DNA of 64,000 nucleotides from Haematococcus lacustris (GCA_030144725.1 JASKMD010000024.1:5105345-5169344), one strand, 5' to 3'; numbered from the stretch's first letter, positions 35,062-46,310 are shown. The notes: generated by a model from the sequence alone, not told the origin. Program-made: numbers and translations.

Positions 35062-36615
35062 TTTGGCATTAGCAGTGGCCAGCTTGCCCTTGCCCTGCCC
35101 CTTATCATCATCATCTGGGCGGCTGCGCTTCTGAGGCACATTGGCCCCAGCAGGTGGCCTGGAGTAGCCTGACTGTTCACGGGCCTGCTTGGCAGGCAGG
35201 TGCTTCCAGGGACACTGGGGCTTCAAATGATCAGGGGAGTAGCAGTGGTGGCAATACTGGCCAGGCTTTACAGCCGTGGCAGCAGCAGCAGCACCAGCTC
35301 TCTTGCCAGCAGCAGCAGGGGGAGGCCCTGGCCGCATGCCTCCCTGCCTGGGCATTTGACGGCCAGCAGAGCGGGGGGCAGATGCTTGGCGAGCAGAAGC
35401 AGGCACCGTCATCTTTGTCTCGTGTATCTCATGCTCTGCGCGCTCAGTGATGGCACGGCCCTGCACAGCAGCCACATGGCGCTTGGGATTGACTGCACCG
35501 GCCAGGAACACAGCATTACGTTGTGCCTGCCTGGCAGAATCAATTGCCTGGGTCAATGTCGGGTTCTGCAAGGGGACAATGTCCTTCAAGACAGTCTCAC
35601 GCAGACTGGGAGACAACCCAGTGACAAACAGATTGACCAGGAGGGACTCGTCCATGCACTGCGCACCAGCAGTTAACAGGTTGTTCCTAAACGCAATGAG
35701 ATAGTCAGTGAGTTCAGGATAACTGGGACCCATACGGATCGTCCTGTCGAGCAGTCTGTCGCGAGCCTCAAGCATGTCATCCCGCAAATCATCCCCTGTA
35801 TACTCAAGGAAATACGCACGTAAGAACTGCCAGGGAGGGGCAACACCTGTCTGCGCAAAATGAGCCTGCTGGACCGAAGGGTACCAAGCATTGCGGGCTG
35901 CACCAGATAGGAAAGCAGGGAAGACAGAGACAATGTCCAAAGAATAGCGAGCACAGTGGGCCTCCAAGTCATCGCAGAAGGCCGAAGCCCTGCGGACTGA
36001 TTTGATGCAGGCATCTGTCCACTTGTCTGGGCCAGGCACAGCCTTGGCAGCCGGAACAGAAGTAGGAGCAGGGGACAGGAGGTGGTGCAAAGCGCCGCCT
36101 CGTCCACCAGCAGACAGATAAGTACCAGGAATACACGCAGGGCGTGTACCTGACCTGCTTGGGGAGGGCGTGCGCATTCCAAACAGTCTGTCCTGAGAGG
36201 AAGATGGTCTACCAGGAACTAGGCTCACCTGAGCAGCCAAGGAAGACAGAGCGCGGTCCATGTTCCTCTGGCGTATGCTCAGCGAGTTCAGCTCAATTCT
36301 GGTAGCCGCCAGTTCCTCACGAAGCTGCTCAGCCTCGTCCTCTTCTTCCTCATCTTCGTCTGGCCGGACGTCTTCGTCCTCAGCCTCCTCCTCATCATTG
36401 AGAAGTTCATCGTCCAGTGGGCCAGTGCCAGGACGGGAATGGTTAGCAGAAGTACCCGCAGGGTTCAGAGCTGCCTGCAGGTCTCTGCGGAAGTTGGGGT
36501 CAGTGCGAGCGAGTGCTAGCAGACCTCTGAAGTTTTCTGGGTCGGTGGATGTGCCGGCGCCAGGTGTCTCTCCAGTAGGAGTACCCTCTGTCATGTCTGC
36601 GGCGTTGAGAGTCAT
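35059..36615 (-). CDS. Gag polyprotein with CCHC zinc knuckle
   Basis: 518 codons from a real ATG (36615) 17 bases inside the PBS side of the 5' LTR. It has an acidic D/E run near residues 75-100, a retrotransposon gag capsid-like middle (WQFLRAYFLEYTGDDLRD and LVNLFVTGLSPSLRETVL), and near residue 455 a zinc knuckle CHHCYSPDHLKPQC (CX2CX4HX4C) for RNA binding. A basic tail ends at TAG. The stop is in the same frame as pol, so Gag-Pol would come from readthrough. Gag forms the particle that packages the RNA. Confidence 0.95.
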   Translation of the reverse strand: MTLNAADMTEGTPTGETPGAGTSTDPENFRGLLALARTDPNFRRDLQAALNPAGTSANHSRPGTGPLDDELLNDEEEAEDEDVRPDEDEEEEDEAEQLREELAATRIELNSLSIRQRNMDRALSSLAAQVSLVPGRPSSSQDRLFGMRTPSPSRSGTRPACIPGTYLSAGGRGGALHHLLSPAPTSVPAAKAVPGPDKWTDACIKSVRRASAFCDDLEAHCARYSLDIVSVFPAFLSGAARNAWYPSVQQAHFAQTGVAPPWQFLRAYFLEYTGDDLRDDMLEARDRLLDRTIRMGPSYPELTDYLIAFRNNLLTAGAQCMDESLLVNLFVTGLSPSLRETVLKDIVPLQNPTLTQAIDSARQAQRNAVFLAGAVNPKRHVAAVQGRAITERAEHEIHETKMTVPASARQASAPRSAGRQMPRQGGMRPGPPPAAAGKRAGAAAAATAVKPGQYCHHCYSPDHLKPQCPWKHLPAKQAREQSGYSRPPAGANVPQKRSRPDDDDKGQGKGKLATANAK

Positions 36616-36631
36616 CGATTGCGGAAACCAA
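36613..36631 (-). promoter_or_regulatory. Primer-binding site (PBS)
   Basis: One base inside the 5' LTR, the minus strand reads TGGTTTCCGCAATCGATG. The initial TGG is complementary to the CCA end of a tRNA, as expected for the minus-strand primer. I could not assign the tRNA. The sequence is not the common initiator-Met PBS (TGGTATCAGAGC). Confidence 0.75.
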
Positions 36632-36868
36632 TGTAGCGTTCAGGAAGAGCGCGCCTTAAATCTTTTCAGCGTGTGAGCGCCATGCAACGCTAGAAGCTGT
36701 TACAGGTGTCAGACTGTCTCAGCGTAACCAGGCCAGGACATAGAACGGCCCCCGGGGATCGAACCCGAATGGTGGGCAGGCAATGCAGCCCACCATTTAA
36801 CCTGCCTGTATCACACTTCGTCAGTGACACTAGCGGCCGACTGCCAAGAGCAGAATCGGAACGCTACA
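36632..36868 (-). repeat. 5' LTR of the chromovirus
   Basis: 237 bp, identical to 23188-23424, with the same B box at 36755-36765. It would hold the promoter. The N gap starts two bases beyond it. Confidence 0.97.
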
Positions 36869-36869
36869 G

Positions 36870-37369
36870 NNNNNNNNNNNNNNNNNNNNNNNNNNNNNNN
36901 NNNNNNNNNNNNNNNNNNNNNNNNNNNNNNNNNNNNNNNNNNNNNNNNNNNNNNNNNNNNNNNNNNNNNNNNNNNNNNNNNNNNNNNNNNNNNNNNNNNN
37001 NNNNNNNNNNNNNNNNNNNNNNNNNNNNNNNNNNNNNNNNNNNNNNNNNNNNNNNNNNNNNNNNNNNNNNNNNNNNNNNNNNNNNNNNNNNNNNNNNNNN
37101 NNNNNNNNNNNNNNNNNNNNNNNNNNNNNNNNNNNNNNNNNNNNNNNNNNNNNNNNNNNNNNNNNNNNNNNNNNNNNNNNNNNNNNNNNNNNNNNNNNNN
37201 NNNNNNNNNNNNNNNNNNNNNNNNNNNNNNNNNNNNNNNNNNNNNNNNNNNNNNNNNNNNNNNNNNNNNNNNNNNNNNNNNNNNNNNNNNNNNNNNNNNN
37301 NNNNNNNNNNNNNNNNNNNNNNNNNNNNNNNNNNNNNNNNNNNNNNNNNNNNNNNNNNNNNNNNNNNNN
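36870..37369. other. Assembly gap (500 N)
   Basis: Exactly 500 N, again a placeholder. It starts next to the retrotransposon LTR, so the assembler probably failed on the repeat. It hides the right target duplication and the 5' exons of the following gene. Confidence 1.
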
Positions 37370-37499
37370 ACTGACCCATGTGATCAGCTACATACCACCA
37401 CTGTCAGCAGCACCACAAGCACCACCGCAATCACCACCGCAACCACTGCCACAACTGCTACCACAATCGCCACCATTGTGGCTGCTGGCATGTGAGCAG

Positions 37500-40400
37500 T
37501 GCCTGGGGTGGGTGCAGGAAGCGGTCATGGTGTTCACGGAGGGCCTGGCAGTGGCTGAGGCGGAGCTTGCACCTTGCCACCAGCTGGCCGCCCACTGCCT
37601 GCTAGGCCAAGCTGATGCGGCACAGCTCACGGTGAGCAGGGGGAGGGGGAGGGGCAGGGGGAGGGGGAGGGGCAGGGGGAGGGGGAGGGGGAGGGGGAGG
37701 GGGAGGGGGAGGGGGAGGGGGAGGGGCAGGGGGAGGGGGAGGGGGAGGGGGAGGGGGAGGGGGAGGGGGAGGGGGAGGGGGAGGGGGAGGGGGAGGGGGG
37801 AGGGGGAGGGGGAGGGGAGGGAGCTGGCCCTGAGCTCAGCTTCCGCCTCATATTCTTTGGGCACAGTGATCTCAAATAGTCATCAAAGCAGCAGCGGCAG
37901 CGGCATGGGCACCGATGCTCTCAGCACAGCCGTTGATGTCAAGGGATGTACAGCGCAGGAGGGCAGGGCAGGTGAGCCACCGTTGACTGTTCACGCTGAG
38001 CGAGTGAGTCGATGACCAGCTAGACAGGGCGGGTCCTGGCTAAAACGGGGTTAGGATTGGGTTAGGGTTAGGGTTAGGGTTAGGGTTAGGGTTAAACCTA
38101 ATCCTAACCAACCCCCGACCCTACCTCCCCCCCCATGGCCAGCTAGACAGGGCGGTCCTGGCTGGAACAGGGCACACCACCCCTGCCCAGCCCACCTGAC
38201 CCACACCTCATGGGCCCCTCAGCATGAGCAGTGTGGGGCGCGGGGGACGGTGGCCTGTGCCCCGGGCAGGGTCCTGCCGTATGCCCCCCTCCCTTCCACA
38301 CCCTACGCCACCCTACGCCACCCTACCACTCCCACTGAGTGGTGGGGGGGGCTGTACTCAGTCACCACCCTCCAGCCCCCTCACTGCCTGCACACACAGG
38401 GCGGGGACGAGGCTGACGCCATTGACGCGTACCGCAAGGCCATCGCCATCTACCGCTCCCTGTTGGCGTTGCAGCAGGTCAGGTCAGGTCAGGTCAGGTT
38501 AGGCCAGGTCAGGTCAGGTCAGGTCAGGTCAGGTCAGGTCAGGTCAGGTCAGGCCAGGCCGCTAGACAGGTCACCTTCCCTCAGCACCGGCTCAAGGAAG
38601 ATGTGTGGCAAGCGTAGCAGTGGGTAGCAGTGAGGCTGGGTAGCTCACCAGGGGTACGTCTTGGGATACTTCTCACACTTAGGTAATCAGGTAACCATGT
38701 CGTGGCACAACCCAGCTGCAGTGATGCCTGTAGTAGCAGCAGCATGGCTCATGGCATGCGGACAGCATCTAGGCAATGCCTTCAAGCCAGGCCCTCTGCC
38801 CCCTTGGCGCCAGTCCCCATGGACCCCCGTGCCCACCCCTTGCCCATGGGCCTGGTGTTGGCAACGGCCCAGGCATCGGCACCTCCTGCCCCTGCCTGCC
38901 CCTGCCTGCGCTGTATGCCCCTTGTGCCTTGCAAGCCGTACAGGCCTTGTGTAGTGGGGTGGAGAGGTGCTGTCCCGGCCCTGACCCCTTGCCTGCCCCT
39001 GCCTTCTCGCCCATTAACCGCTGCCCTGGCCCCGGACCCCTGCCTCATCCCTCTGCACCTACTCCCCAAACCCTCTGAGCTCAGCGGTCCCAAGGTCGAT
39101 GTCGCCCCTGGCCCAACCGCTCTGCCCCTAACCTTACCTGACTGAGCTGACCCTGGTCCTGACCCTGACCTCGTGCACAGACTGCACGACCCAGCATGTG
39201 CACAGTGCTGCCCAGTACAGTCCTGCTGCCGCCTCCTCTCGTCCCAGCTCACTGACTCACCACTGCCTGACCTCATCTCGCCCTGGATGATGCTGCCCTC
39301 ACTGACTGCCCGCGCAATGCCTGCACACACCATGCCCTGCAGCCCGCGGCCCCGCCCAAGCCCGAGTCAGCCATGCGCTCGCTCCTGCAGCGCATTTCAA
39401 TCAACATCGGCACTCAGGCCGCGCCCGCCACTCCCCCGCCCGGTTCCCGTCTCCGCGGCAGCCGGCGTCACGCCAGCAGCGGTCTAATCACGAGCCCCCG
39501 GGCGTCCACCCTCGCCGGGAATTTGGAGCCAGGTGCACTGCCGCACACAAGCAGCTCTTCAAGCCAGGGGCCTGCGCGCCGCTTCTCCCTTGATGTCGCG
39601 CCCACCCGCACTGCGCCAGAAACACCAGTGTCCAGGCCCACCAGCCCTTTCGCGGCCGTCGCCACCACTGGCGACCCAGGCAGCATAGGACCGACCGCTG
39701 GAGTGCTGGCTGGCAGTAGGTCGGCGGGCGGCGCGGGAGGTGTGACTCTGCAGGAGCCGCTAGTGGGGAGCGGCACGGGACCTCCACTGCCTGCGGCGAA
39801 CACACCTGAGCTAGAGGGTCAGGCCAGCTCCGCGCTGACCTCCTCAGGCAGTGCCTGTTTGCGGAACCTGGACGTGGGAGGAACCGCGTTCATCCCACCC
39901 GCGGTCCGCTGTCAGTCGCTGGGCCGCCACACAGCCATCACGCCGGATCACGTCGAGCCCCACCCCGCCCAGGTGTTCCTCCAAGTAGGCCCGGACGCGG
40001 CGCCTCCCACGGTGCCTGACCCGTCCCGGCCCGCTGCAGCTGCGCCGCGCGCTCAGCTGCTTCCTGATGGCCAGGCGACTGTTGGCGACCCATGTGCGTC
40101 GGAGCAGATGGATACGCTAACGGAGTTGTCCGACACGCATTCGCGGACACTCCAGAAAAGCAGTAGCCGCATCACCTCTCGGCCTCCCCGTCCGCCGCCT
40201 GCTGACCGCGCGTTGGCGACCACTAGCGCGTCCGCGAACCTGCCGGCATACCGTGCGCACATGTTGCCCGTGAAGGGGCCGACTGAGCGCAAGCTGAGCA
40301 GCGCAATGTCGCTGCCAGGGGTAGCCTTGGAGATGCCTGACACTCAATTCACCGCTTCCTCGCGCGTTGGAGCCGGAACCACGGCAGCACGGGCAGCGGT

Positions 40401-40949
40401 ATCCACAAGCTTCACAGGCCTCCCCACCGAAATGCCGTCCTCGCTACTCAGTGGCCCGGTGAGCCGGAAAGATTCCAGGCAAGAAAGCGATGAGCACGGC
40501 CCTTCAGATTCTGAGCCCGCGAACCGTCTGCTGCTGGCGGAACAGAGCCCGGCGGGGACAACGCGTGCACGGCGCACAGGCGCGTCATGGTCAGGGCGCG
40601 TGCAGTGGCCGGGCCGGGTGCCGGGTGTCGGCCGTGCACGCACACTGCCCCGTCACGTCTTCCGATTGCGGGGGCCAGCGGAGGGGATGAGCCCGGAGTC
40701 CGAGCGCTCTTCGGCCGTGTCCAGGCTTGCACATGCGGCTGGCCAGAAGCTGGGCGCGCTTTTCCAAGGCTTGGGCGTGCTTCGCGAAGAGCCAGCCACA
40801 GCCGTGGATCGTGAGCAGCTGCTGCTGCAGCAGGCTGTGCAAGTGAGTCACCCACCAGCCCTGTACTAAGTTTGCGAGTGTCCATGTTTAGAAACACTGG
40901 AAAAGGCTGCTTAAACGGGCCAGCTTGGCTGCCTGCCTGACGCCTGCTA

Positions 40950-41024
<75 letters not shown>

Positions 41025-44012
41025 TGCCGCGGACCCACCTACCTGACTGCCTGCCTGCCCCGCTGCAGGCCCCCCCGTGCAGGCGACACGCTAATGGGCC
41101 CCCCACCAGGTCATCCTGCAGGGCGGGGCGCCGCGGACCCCCTTGGCTCAGCCTGGCCACTGCTGGCGCTGCAGCAGGAGGCGGCGGCTGCACTCAACAA
41201 CCTGGCCCCTGCACCTAAGGTCAGGAGGGCGAGGGTGAAGGGGGAGGGGAACAGGTAAGCGAATTGGAGGGGTTGCCCCCTGCCCCTGCTCCTGCCCCTG
41301 CTCCTGCCCCTGCCCCTGCCCCTGCCCCTTGCCCCTGCCCCTGCTCCTGCCCCTGCTCCTGCTCCTGCCCCTGCCCCTGCCCCTGCCCCTGCCCCTGTCC
41401 CCTGCCACTGCCCCCTGCCCCTGCGCCTTGCCCCGTTATAGCCCCTTCCCAACGTCCCTAAGCCCCGTGCCCTGCCCCTGTGTGGCTTCTGCCATATGCA
41501 GGCTGGGTGGTTGTGCCGCACGCTTCAGAGGCCCCAGCACCTGTTGACAGAGGCGCTGCGGCTTGCTGTCCCCTGCCCCCTCACACCGCCGCACAACTCC
41601 TTCGCACCGGCTCAGCCCGCAGGCAGTCCGTCTCCCAACACCCTCAGCCGGCTACTCCCACAAAGGAGTCTGCAGGGGCGTCAGGGGGAGGGGCTAGGCG
41701 CGCAGCCCTGGCCTCCCCTCCACCTGCCCAGCCTGCTCTGCTGGCAGCGCAGGACTCACCCCTGCCTGACCCCACACTGCCTGCGGTCCGCCATCTGCTG
41801 CAGTGCCTGATACGGGCCAAGTCTGGGCCGAGCAACGACTTGGGGAGCAGAGACCAGATCGAGGGCAGAGACCAGATCTGGGGGCTGGGGGGGGATCCTG
41901 AGAGTGGGGGGCTGGGGCTGGGAGGGTCAGGAGGGGGCCAGCAAGGGCCTGGGGCGCCTGGGGTACAGCGGCTGCCGCATGAGCCCAGGCGGCAGCACCA
42001 GAGGGCACTTGTGTTGAGCAACCTCGCGGGGGGTGATGGCTGCACAGGGCTACAGGGGCGAGGCGCTGGTGAGGCTGGAGGGGCTGGAGGGACGGAGAAG
42101 GGCAGGGGAGGGAAGGCGGGGTAGGGGTAGGCCACTGTGTCCTCTCCTTCCCTATCCTCACCTCACCTCACCTGAGCCTCCTTCCCTCGCACCTCCCCAC
42201 TCCCAATCCCACTCTCCCTCCCATCTTCCTGCCTCTTCCTTCTCCCTGCCACTCCCCACCCCACCCTGACCCACACCGCCTCTAACTGCCATGTCGAACC
42301 GGCTTCTAGGTTTTTTCTTCCCCAGCTGCACAGCAGGCATGTGACCCACCCCAGCTGTCAGACCTGCAGTCTGGTGGAAGGGTAGCAATAGCAACCAATA
42401 CATTTATCTATTTATCCATTTATTTACCTATTTGTTTGTTTGTTGGTTCCCGACCTGCAACCTCTCTGCTGCCACCTGCAGGAGCTGTACTCCGAGGCCT
42501 TGCACTTGGCCCCCCCCTCCAGTGCCGACCACATGATGGTTGGGCTCAACCTCCTGGCACTGTGCAGGTCAGCCCAGCAGTCAATCAGGGACAGCCGCAG
42601 GGGCAGCGAAGCCCCTCACTGCAGGCAGCGTGTCGACTACATGTGGAGCTTGCCTGCTCATGTCCAGCATGATGTGTCACACTCGTAGTTCTCACTCATG
42701 GTTCTCACCCCTTGTGTTAGTGGTTCTTTACTGTTTAGCCGTCAGCTTGGTGTGACCACTGATCAATGACCCGTATATGTAACCCGTGTGTGTGACCTGT
42801 GTGTGTGACCCGTGTGTGTGACCCCTGTGTGTCACAGGGCGCTTGGCTTGGAGGAGCGTTGCCGTGTGATAGCTCAGGAAAGCATCCTCCCCTTCCTAGG
42901 CCTGGTCCTGCCCTCCTCAGCCTCCCCCCTGAGCCCCCCTTTGGCGACCATCTCAGTGACTTCACCGCGCACCGCCTCCCTGCTTCATGCTGCGGCTTTG
43001 GCCCATGCGGCTGGTCTGGAGCAGCCGGGCGCATTGGACCCCCAGAGCCATGAAGTGGACCTGATGCAGCAGCTCCTGGAAGGCCTGGCAACGAGAGTAG
43101 AGGATGATGGTGGGTGGCTGGGAGGGTGACGGCTGAAGCTGGGTCTGCTGCTGGTCATGTCCACAGCGGCGGCTGCTGCTGCTGCTGCTGCCGCCGCCGC
43201 TGCTGCTGCTGCCACTGCTGCTGCTGTTCATAATGTTACCATTGCTGCCTCGCAGCCACCAAAGTGGCAGCAGCCGGGGGCGAGGTCGCATCGGAGTATC
43301 GTCTTGCTCCCAATGCAGTATGCACAATGCATGAGGCAGAAATGGAGTGCTGCATGATGATATGCATGTGGGGCCGACATGCATGGGTGCGTGTCCATGC
43401 AGGTGCACATGTGTTGTACCAATGGGCATCAGAGCACCTGGCATTGCGGCAACGTCAGCAGGCGCAAGCAGGAGGAGAGCTGGGAGGGCTTCCGCCTGTG
43501 GTGCTGCCGGAGGTCGTCTTCCTGCTGCAGGTGTGACACCCAGGGTGGGCTACGTTGCAGTAGTATGTTTGGTCACTGTAACTGTGGCGTTGGGGAGACA
43601 GGGCAACACGATAGTACTGCCACCCAGGGCGGGCTGTAGTATGTTAAGTAGCTGCAGCTGTGGAGGGAGGCAGGGAAGCACTAGCGCTTGCACCAACACT
43701 GCCAGCAGCACCGGCACCCGCCACAGTTGCGTGCCATGTGAACAAAGGTGCACGGCAGGTCGACAGCCAGGCATGCGCGTTCTGTCCCTGACTGACCAGC
43801 GCAGCGCACGCATCGTTTGTGGCTGCCGGCGTTGTTGCAGGTGCCCGGCATTCACCTGCAGTGCATCCATTTCATGCGGTTGGTCATTCTGGTCACACAG
43901 CGGGAAGCGCCGCGCACCGCCGACGGCAGCCGCTCCCGGGCTTCTTCACGCGGCTGTTAGAGTCAGCAACCATCAGCAAGAATGCAAAAGCGTGATCAAT
44001 ATGCACTTGTGA
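37500..44012 (+). CDS. Hypothetical protein with TPR-like segments, 5' end in gap
   Basis: Well-phased plus-strand exons are: 37500-37631 ([18 protein letters not shown]), 38400-38477 ([19 protein letters not shown]), and 39343-40842 (500 codons, disordered, S/P/T-rich). Further exons lie near 41120-41218 ([19 protein letters not shown]), from 41500 ([10 protein letters not shown]), 42481-42568 ([11 protein letters not shown]), 42839-43107, 43405-43533 and 43841-44012 (stop TGA). Several short segments look like tetratricopeptide helices (A-x-x-x-Y/L-x-x-A-L/I-x-L/I), which build protein-binding scaffolds. The C-terminal part ([17 protein letters not shown], then [12 protein letters not shown]) is not one I recognise. 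Introns carry G-rich, GTCAG, CCTG and CCCCTG arrays. Exon limits between 40842 and 42481 are uncertain. Confidence 0.55.
37640..37818. repeat. (GGGGGA)n array next to a splice donor
   Basis: About 30 hexamers begin within ten bases of the donor after 37631 (GTGAGCAGGGGGA). The sense RNA would be a continuous series of G runs. Confidence 0.97.
38049..38112. repeat. Interstitial telomere-like (TTAGGG) tract
   Basis: Five or six TTAGGG units are followed at once by inverse CCTAA units (AAACCTAATCCTAACC), giving a head-to-head arrangement inside an intron. Confidence 0.85.
38478..38548. repeat. (GTCAG)n array starting at a splice donor
   Basis: The donor after 38477 reads GTCAGG and is itself the first unit of about 14 GTCAG pentamers. 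Confidence 0.9.
40952..41023. repeat. (CCTG)n array, intronic
   Basis: About 17 CCTG units on the coding strand of the TPR-like gene. Confidence 0.96.
41276..41425. repeat. (CCCCTG)/(CTCCTG) repeat
   Basis: C-rich hexamers on the sense strand inside an intron of the TPR-like gene. Confidence 0.9.
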
Positions 44013-44378
44013 AAGAGCGAACCTCTTCGGTGACTTATCACCATGAGAGCTCATGGGCATGCACTCTGTGGCACGGGTGGCTGTTTCCTTGATGTCGGGC
44101 CCCGTGCCAACGTGGTGAATAATGCATTCGTTGGGAACGTATCCGGTGCTCGACCTCCTATAATCGGCGTTTCTTGAATGGTTTCTAGAGCTTCGGTGCC
44201 TGCTAAGATTATGCCTCAGCGCCTTGTGCACTGCCAGGGGTCGTCCAGGGCCAACTTAAATGTTCCATGGCCACGGCATGGCCCGGATGTGCCCGAGATT
44301 CCCGCACGTGCGTGGTTGCTGTTTCGGTCTGTCAGTTCACACTCACACCCCTCCGTCACTCTCGTCACCGCAACGCAC
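44013..44378. other. 3' flank of the TPR-like gene
   Basis: No gene was recognised. This probably includes the 3' UTR. The transposon target site lies at its right end. Confidence 0.5.
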
Positions 44379-44386
44379 TTGCCACT

Positions 44387-46302
44387 CAGTTAAGTCTCCC
44401 GGTCACACACATCCCTTCCCAGTGACATCTGAGCAGCACCTGAGAGGGATGCCTCCTCCAAACGGCTTCCCTTGCGCCGTGTAGCCTAGCTAACTATCGC
44501 GCAAGCCATCAACGTCGAAGGCGTCGCTGTAGGTGTCAAAAAGGCTGGTCAGCCTGCTTCGCGGCTCGCAACCTGTACCCACATTAGCCACAGGTAAGGC
44601 AAGCACTGTGGTGCAAGCTTAGCTACATCAGTCGATGGCATCGCAGCCTAGCCGCAGCGGTTACAGCGGTTATGAATGGCTTGCACGCTGTCTGGGGCCG
44701 TGTTCAGGACCGTGTTCAGGGTAGGCCCGTTGTTCGCGTTGCACCAGTGCGCCCCAGATTCCATACTCCAGCTCCCAGGACAGGCCGATAATGTCGTGAC
44801 CAGTCTCCACCACGCGCGCACACCACAACGCAGCGTGCTACAAAGCAGAAGTAAAACGAGCACCAGCCAGAGCAGGAACAGGAGGAGCTACGGGAACAGC
44901 AGGAGGAGCAGCAACAAACGCGACAACATGAGCGCCAGCAGAGGCAAGGGAGTAGTGTTTGGGGAGGCAAGAGCAACAACATGAGCTTGCTGGTGAATGT
45001 GTAGGTGGCGATGGCTGGCAAGAGCAACATTGGCGAGAAGCGTCTGGAGGAGCTGAAGAAAGAATGCGTAGCTTCGTCCAAAGGGTCAGCAAGTAGCAGG
45101 TGCTGCTGCACCCACCGGCACACAGCCTCTGGGTCAGCAAGCAGGAGGTGTTGACACACCCACCGGCACGCAGCCTCTGGGTCAGCAAGCAGCGATTGCT
45201 GGTGCACCCACCGGCACGCAGCCTCAGGATCAGCAAGCAGCAGTTGCTGGTGCACCCACAGGCACGCAACGTCTGGGACCATGGGCAGCAGCTGCAGGGG
45301 CAGCCACCGGCAGGCAGCCTCTGGGTTAACTAGCAGCAGCTGCTGGTGCACCCACCGGCACGCAGCCTCTGGGTCAGCGAGCAGCAGATATAGGGAGTGT
45401 ATTGGGAAGGTGCAACAGCAGGTTGTCAGCTTAGGGTAGAGGGTGCAGCAGGGTACGTGCCCCAACTCAGCCCAGCCCTGCCCCACCCCCTCCCAGCCTA
45501 CCCCACCCCACCTCCTCCCAGCCTGCCCCACCCCACCCCCTCCCAGCCCTGCCCCACCCCCCTCCCAACCTTGCGGTGCCCTTCCCCTCCCTGCCCAGCC
45601 CTGCCCCACCCCCTCCCAGCCCTGCCCCACCCCCTCCCAGCCTTCCCCCACCCCATCCCAGCCCTGCCCCACCCCCTCCTAGCCTTGCGTTGCCCCTCCT
45701 TGCCCTGCTCTGCCCTGCCCTGCCTGTAGGTGTGTGACAGTGCAGGCTGCAGGTAGCAACAGGCTGCAGGTGTGCTGCAGTGCATGAGCAGCAGCAGCAG
45801 GCAGCAGTGGATGTGCTGCAGTGCATGAACAGCTGCAGCAGCAGGCTGTAATGCATGAGCAGCAGTGCATGGGCAGCAGCGGAGTGTATGGGCAGCATTA
45901 TCGGCCTGTCCTGGGAGCTGGAGTATTGAATCTGGGGCGCACTGGTGCAACGCGAACAACGGGCCTACCCTGAACACGGTCCTGAACACGGCCCCAGACA
46001 GCGTGCAAGCCATTCATAACCGCTGTAACCGCTGCGGCTAGGCTGCGATGCCATCGACTGATGTAGCTAAGCTTGCACCACAGTGCTTGCCTTACCTGTG
46101 GCTAATGTGGGTACAGGTTGCGAGCCGCGAAGCAGGCTGACCAGCCTTTTTGACACCTACAGCGACGCCTTCGACGCTGATGGCTTGCGCGATAGTTAGC
46201 TAGGCTACACGGCGCAAGGGAGGCCGTTTGGAGGAGGCATCCCTCTCAGGTGCTGCTCAGATGTCACTGGGAAGGGATGTGTGTGACCGAGAGACTTAAC
46301 TG
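44387..46302. mobile_element. Long-TIR non-autonomous transposon (8-bp TSD)
   Basis: This 1916-bp element has terminal inverted repeats of 407 bp each (44387-44793 and 45896-46302). They begin CAGTTAAGTCTCYCGG and differ by only a handful of substitutions. A perfect 8-bp duplication, TTGCCACT, flanks it at 44379-44386 and 46303-46310. The CAG start and 8-bp duplication fit hAT or KDZ superfamilies; the very long TIRs are foldback-like. The centre has no transposase, only minisatellite and C-rich repeats. Identical peptides seen on opposite strands (MACTLSGAVFRTVF...) are just the two TIR arms. Confidence 0.93.
45098..45720. repeat. Minisatellites inside the long-TIR element
   Basis: 45098-45390 repeats a roughly 51-bp unit with CACCCACCGGCACGCAGCCT and CTGGGTCAGCAAGCAGC. 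45470-45720 repeats CCTGCCCCACCCCCTCCCAG. Together they fill most of the non-TIR interior. Confidence 0.9.
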
Positions 46303-46310
46303 TTGCCACT

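Larger units (their letters stand above)
23188..36868 (-). mobile_element. Ty3/gypsy chromovirus with two nested transposons
   Basis: This LTR retrotransposon reads on the minus strand. Two 237-bp LTRs, identical by eye, bound 13,681 bp. The order is 5' LTR, PBS, gag, protease, RT, RNase H, integrase, chromodomain, PPT, 3' LTR, which is the Ty3/gypsy order. The chromodomain places it among chromoviruses. Subtracting the nested Helitron (2709 bp) and the CACTA-like element plus one target copy (4581 bp) leaves 6391 bp, a normal size. The frame is then continuous from ATG 36615 to the stop at 23710 except for one TAG between gag and pol. Identical LTRs imply a recent insertion. The left flank ends GGGTT (23183-23187); the right flank is one base (g) before the N gap, so the target duplication cannot be tested. 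Confidence 0.95.

Noticed and set aside
36706..37495. ORFs across 36706-37495
   Set aside because: They run through the N gap, and the readable part is only LTR sequence.
38049..38112. A chromosome end
   Set aside because: The telomere-like tract is short, head-to-head and intronic, with genes on both sides.
44676..46013. Duplicated gene starting MACTLSGAVFRTVF on opposite strands
   Set aside because: The two copies are the arms of the 407-bp terminal inverted repeat.
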